Assembly (NCBI GenBank): GCA_031365665.1
Contig: JANLYO010000168.1
Coordinates: forward strand, 1 to 27,304
DNA: 27,304 bases
Direction: 5' to 3'
Origin: JANYCG01 sp031365665
Lineage (GTDB): Bacteria > Pseudomonadota > Gammaproteobacteria > Burkholderiales > Burkholderiaceae_C
Below, one piece after another: positions 24,172-27,304 of the stretch (the first letter of the stretch is position 1; each line of letters starts with the position of its first letter). The notes under the pieces were generated by a model that was given only the letters and a program-made list of their open reading frames with translations, was not told where the DNA came from and did no database searches. The position numbers and the translations under genes are program-made.

Positions 24172-24290
24172 TTCTTGTGCAATTTACATTGCGGGTTAAG
24201 TTGTTGAACCTCACCACCGGGCGCCTGTAAGCGGCGCAATGTTGGCAATGAGGACCGGTTTTAGCCGCCTGTTCCGCGCATGTACCGCAA

Positions 24291-26297
24291 TTAAACGGCG
24301 CTGAACGGCTGCTTGCTCTGCCACCAGGTCAACACTTGTTTGACCGATTCTTCGACGGTCAAGTCAGAGTTGTCCAGCGGCAGGGCGTCTGGGGCGGGTT
24401 TGAGAGGCGCAACTGCACGGGAAGAATCCCTCGCGTCGCGCGCTTCCAGATCAGCACGAAGAGGCGGGAGTGTAGCAGAAATTCCCTTTGAAATCAACTG
24501 TTTATAGCGCCTTTCAGCCCTTCGTTCGGCGCTGGCCGTCAGGAAAACCTTGAGTAGCGCATTGGGGAAGATGATGGTGCCCATATCGCGCCCGTCGGCC
24601 ACTAAGCCGGGCAATTTGCAAAAACCGTGTTGAAGGTCAATCAAGGCATCCCGCACCTGGGGGAAACTTGAAACTTTGGACGCCCGCATACCGGCCTCTT
24701 CCGTGCGAATGGCGTCGCTGACATCTTGGTCGTCCAGCCAAACCCGACCGTCCTCAAATCGGATCGAACCGCGCCGCATCAACTGGGCGATCTGGCCCGC
24801 ATTGTCAATTTCAAGTGCAAAACCGGCCTGTAGCGCCGCCAATCCGGCGATCCGGTAAAGTGAGCCGGAATCCAGGAACCAGTAACCCAGGCGTTTCGCC
24901 AATTCTGCGGCCAAGGTGCCCTTGCCTGAGGCCGTGGGGCCATCCACACAAATGACGGGAATTTCGCCGACGCCAGTTTCTGCCACTGAAAACAGGGTTT
25001 CGAAATAGTCGGGAAAAGTTTTGGCAACGCACTTGGGGTCTTCAATCCGCACGGGCAGGCGTGCGGGATTGAAGGCCGCCAATGAAAAACACATGGCGAC
25101 ACGGTGGTCGTCATAGGTATGAACGCTGGCAGCTTTCCATTTGCTGACAGACTGCGGTGGCGTCACCCGGATGTAGTCAGTGCCTTCTTCGACCACGGCG
25201 CCAAACTTGCGCAGCTCGGTCGCCATGGCCGCGATGCGGTCAGTCTCTTTAACCCGCCAACTGGCAATGTTGCGCAAAGTGGTGGCACCATTGGCATACA
25301 GCGCCATCACCGCCAGCGTCATGGCGGCGTCCGGGATGTGGTTGCAATCAAGGTCAATCGCCTTCAGGGGCCAACATCCGGTGGACACCGTCAGCCAGTT
25401 CGGCCCGCCCTTCACCACAGCCCCCATCATTTCTGCGGCCTGCACAAAGGCGATGTCGCCCTGGATTGAATCTGTCCCCACGCCCTGGATCGTGATGCTC
25501 CTTTGGCCGCCAAATCCGGTGGCAATGGCGCCAAGTGCTATGAAATAACTAGCAGATGAGGCGTCGGCCTCGACGTGCAAATGCCCAGGCGAGCGTGGCC
25601 GGGAATTTGCCGGGATCGTGAAACGCTGCCAGCCGTCGCGTTGCACGACTACGCCAAAACGCGCCAGCAAATTCAGCGTGATCTCGATGTAGGGTTTGGA
25701 AATCAGTTCCCCCAGGACTTCAATCACCACCTCTTTTGTGGCGACCAGCGGCAGTGCCATCAGGAGGGCCGTGAGGAACTGGCTCGACACGTCGCCGCGC
25801 ACGCGGATCGGCGCTGTCAAATCCAGCTGGGGCCGGCCAATTTTGAGCGGCGGAAAGCCGGCTTGCCCCAGGTAATCAATGCGGCAACCGAGATGGCGCA
25901 AGGCATCCACCAAGTCACCAATGGGGCGCTCGTACATGCGCGGCACACCGGCCAAGACAAAATCGCCACCCAACACGGCCAGCGCTGCCGTCAAGGGGCG
26001 CATGGCTGTGCCCGCGTTGCCCATAAAAAGCTCAGCGCCCTTGTGGTTGATGATGCCGTCCAGCCCGTCGATTTCAATGGTGTTGGCCGTCCGGCGCACA
26101 CCGCAGCCCAGCGCCCGCAGGGCTGCCAGCATGACGCGGGTGTCATCAGAGTCCAAGACGTCATGCAAGGTGGTGGTGCCTGCGCACAGGGCCGACAGCA
26201 GCAACACCCGGTTGGAAATGCTTTTGGAGCCCGGCAGGGTCACGGTGCCAGAAGCACCTGCCAAGGGCGGAATGTCGAGGAACGCGGTGTCAAACAT
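24291..26297 (-). CDS. aroA: Fused EPSP synthase and cytidylate kinase (AroA-Cmk)
   Basis: This 668-residue bifunctional protein has two parts. Residues 1-440 are 3-phosphoshikimate 1-carboxyvinyltransferase, the sixth step of chorismate synthesis. This part has GSKSISNR (23-30), the phosphoenolpyruvate loop GNAGTAMRP (93-101) of glyphosate-sensitive class I, RPIGDLV (124-130), KETDR (350-354) and YDDHRVAM (395-402). Residues 445-668 are CMP kinase, with P-loop GPTASGKGT (453-461), DSGSLYR (476-482), ADGRDMGT (567-574) and DARDSSRAVAPL (621-632). Such fusions are known in Burkholderiales. The first base is 99 nt after the tyrA stop. The Shine-Dalgarno sequence is weak. Confidence 0.96.
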   Translation of the reverse strand: MFDTAFLDIPPLAGASGTVTLPGSKSISNRVLLLSALCAGTTTLHDVLDSDDTRVMLAALRALGCGVRRTANTIEIDGLDGIINHKGAELFMGNAGTAMRPLTAALAVLGGDFVLAGVPRMYERPIGDLVDALRHLGCRIDYLGQAGFPPLKIGRPQLDLTAPIRVRGDVSSQFLTALLMALPLVATKEVVIEVLGELISKPYIEITLNLLARFGVVVQRDGWQRFTIPANSRPRSPGHLHVEADASSASYFIALGAIATGFGGQRSITIQGVGTDSIQGDIAFVQAAEMMGAVVKGGPNWLTVSTGCWPLKAIDLDCNHIPDAAMTLAVMALYANGATTLRNIASWRVKETDRIAAMATELRKFGAVVEEGTDYIRVTPPQSVSKWKAASVHTYDDHRVAMCFSLAAFNPARLPVRIEDPKCVAKTFPDYFETLFSVAETGVGEIPVICVDGPTASGKGTLAAELAKRLGYWFLDSGSLYRIAGLAALQAGFALEIDNAGQIAQLMRRGSIRFEDGRVWLDDQDVSDAIRTEEAGMRASKVSSFPQVRDALIDLQHGFCKLPGLVADGRDMGTIIFPNALLKVFLTASAERRAERRYKQLISKGISATLPPLRADLEARDARDSSRAVAPLKPAPDALPLDNSDLTVEESVKQVLTWWQSKQPFSAV

Positions 26298-26396
26298 AAA
26301 GGGCCCGGTGGGTACGGGAGGCGATGCGGCAGGATGACGGGAACTTGGCGGGCAGGGCGACGTGCGGGGAACGGGCGCAGGCTTTGGGCGTCGGCT

Positions 26397-27269
26397 TTAA
26401 CGCTTGTTAGCCGTCATGGTCCAGTTCGCGCGCGCCAGGCTCGCCTGGTCGATCAAATCCTCCAGGGCCTCGGTATTGCCACTGGAGATCATCAGTTCAA
26501 ATGCCTGCAGGTTGCGCTGGAAGATTTTGGATTGCTCCAGCAACTCTTGGCGGTTGGAGATCATGATGTCGCGCCAGACTTGCGGGTCGCTCGCGGCGAT
26601 GCGTGTGAAATCGCGAAAACCTGGCCCCGCCAACGAAAGAAAATCTTTGCCCGACGCTTGCCCGGTAATGGCGTTCATCAGGGCAAAAGCAATCAGGTGC
26701 GGCAGGTGGCTCACGGCGGCAAACGCCGAGTCGTGGTCTTCCGGGCTCATTTTGCCGACACGGCAACCCAAGCCCACCCACAGATCGACCGCCTTTTGCA
26801 CCAGCTCAGGAGCGGTGCGCTCGATCGGCGTGAGGATCACCTGTTTGCCGACAAACAGATCGACGTCCGCATTTTCGACGCCAGCGACTTCTTTGCCGGC
26901 AATTGGATGGGCGGGCACAAAAGAGCCCACCTGTTCGCGCAGGGCACGGCGCGCGGCGTCAATCACTTCGCGCTTTGTCGAGCCGACATCCATCACCAGC
27001 ATGCTGGGCGTGACCAGATGTTTGATGGCTTTGAAAGTGGCTTCAGTGGCCGACACGGGCACGGCGATCAGCACAATATCGGCCCCTGACACGGCGAGCA
27101 GGGCCGAAGGCGCCTCCACGTCGATCACGCCCATCAGGCGGGCTTTTTCGGTAGTGGAAGGCGATTTGCTGTAGCCCACCACACGTTTGACCAAGCCGGC
27201 ACGTTTCATCGCCAACGCGAAAGAGCCGCCCATCAAACCACAACCGATCAGGCCCAATTGTTCAAACAT
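26397..27269 (-). CDS. tyrA: Prephenate dehydrogenase
   Basis: This 290-residue NAD(P)-dependent enzyme converts prephenate to 4-hydroxyphenylpyruvate for tyrosine. The Rossmann motif is GLIGCGLMGGS (6-16, GxGxxG). DVGSTKREV (94-102) and the catalytic-region HPIAGKE (121-127) follow, then SHLPHLIAFAL (187-197). It has only the dehydrogenase domain, with no chorismate mutase or ACT domain. It lies upstream of aroA-cmk on the same strand, fitting an aromatic amino-acid operon; further upstream genes would lie beyond the right edge. Confidence 0.95.
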   Translation of the reverse strand: MFEQLGLIGCGLMGGSFALAMKRAGLVKRVVGYSKSPSTTEKARLMGVIDVEAPSALLAVSGADIVLIAVPVSATEATFKAIKHLVTPSMLVMDVGSTKREVIDAARRALREQVGSFVPAHPIAGKEVAGVENADVDLFVGKQVILTPIERTAPELVQKAVDLWVGLGCRVGKMSPEDHDSAFAAVSHLPHLIAFALMNAITGQASGKDFLSLAGPGFRDFTRIAASDPQVWRDIMISNRQELLEQSKIFQRNLQAFELMISSGNTEALEDLIDQASLARANWTMTANKR

Positions 27270-27304
27270 AACTCATACCCTGCAAAGGAAAGACCGCAAT
27301 TTTT

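Noticed and set aside
25537..25553. Third GCTAT-N7-(A/C)TAGC palindrome
   Set aside because: It has one arm mismatch and lies within conserved aroA coding sequence, so chance is the simpler explanation.
25575..27089. Plus-strand open frame of 504 codons
   Set aside because: It is antisense to aroA-cmk and tyrA, which have complete catalytic motifs. Long antisense frames are common in high-GC DNA.

Overview
The window looks like the chromosome of a betaproteobacterium, most likely Burkholderiales/Comamonadaceae (Rhodoferax/Polaromonas/Acidovorax-like). This is an inference from an AroA-Cmk fusion followed by rpsA, ihfB, lapA, lapB, rfaE1 and hldD, and from a high-GC backbone with AT-rich gaps holding short GCTAT...ATAGC palindromes.

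Left edge (1-2630), accessory. The most notable feature is the first 510 codons of a Cas9-type endonuclease on the minus strand, which starts at 1532 and runs off the window at base 1. It carries the RuvC-I aspartate, an Arg-rich bridge helix and REC-lobe signatures. Behind its start, on the opposite strand, are stacked hairpins ending in a Rho-independent terminator (about 1560-1696). A tracrRNA divergent from cas9 would look like this, but the same terminator also fits the 3' end of the next operon. That operon is a VapC-like PIN toxin with a ribbon-helix-helix antitoxin and twin palindromic operators. A short unrecognised 3' gene remnant follows.

Middle-left (2681-9294), all minus strand: a large lipoprotein (ZU5-like domain, two tandem 79-residue repeats, beta-propeller); a hybrid histidine kinase and a LuxR-type response regulator; a solute-binding-protein fold with no signal peptide; and a CrcB/Fluc fluoride channel.

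Middle (9343-17319), a divergent catabolic locus: a TRAP transporter (dctP, dctQ, dctM) reads left, and a winged-helix regulator, an Asp/Glu-racemase-family enzyme and a 1230-residue HyuA-HyuB/5-oxoprolinase fusion read right. They probably import and hydrolyse a cyclic amide such as 5-oxoproline or a hydantoin.

Right (17320-27304): a CRP-like palindrome ahead of a 71-residue membrane/secreted small protein, a perfect bidirectional terminator, and a ComEA-type helix-hairpin-helix protein with a very long Lys/Ala/Glu tail. Then comes the conserved core, transcribed leftward in the order tyrA, aroA-cmk, rpsA, ihfB, lapA, lapB, rfaE1, hldD. It links aromatic amino-acid synthesis, CMP kinase, ribosomal protein S1, IHF, and LPS assembly and heptose synthesis.

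No tRNA, rRNA, insertion sequence or CRISPR array was seen. If a CRISPR array, cas1 and cas2 exist they lie beyond base 1.
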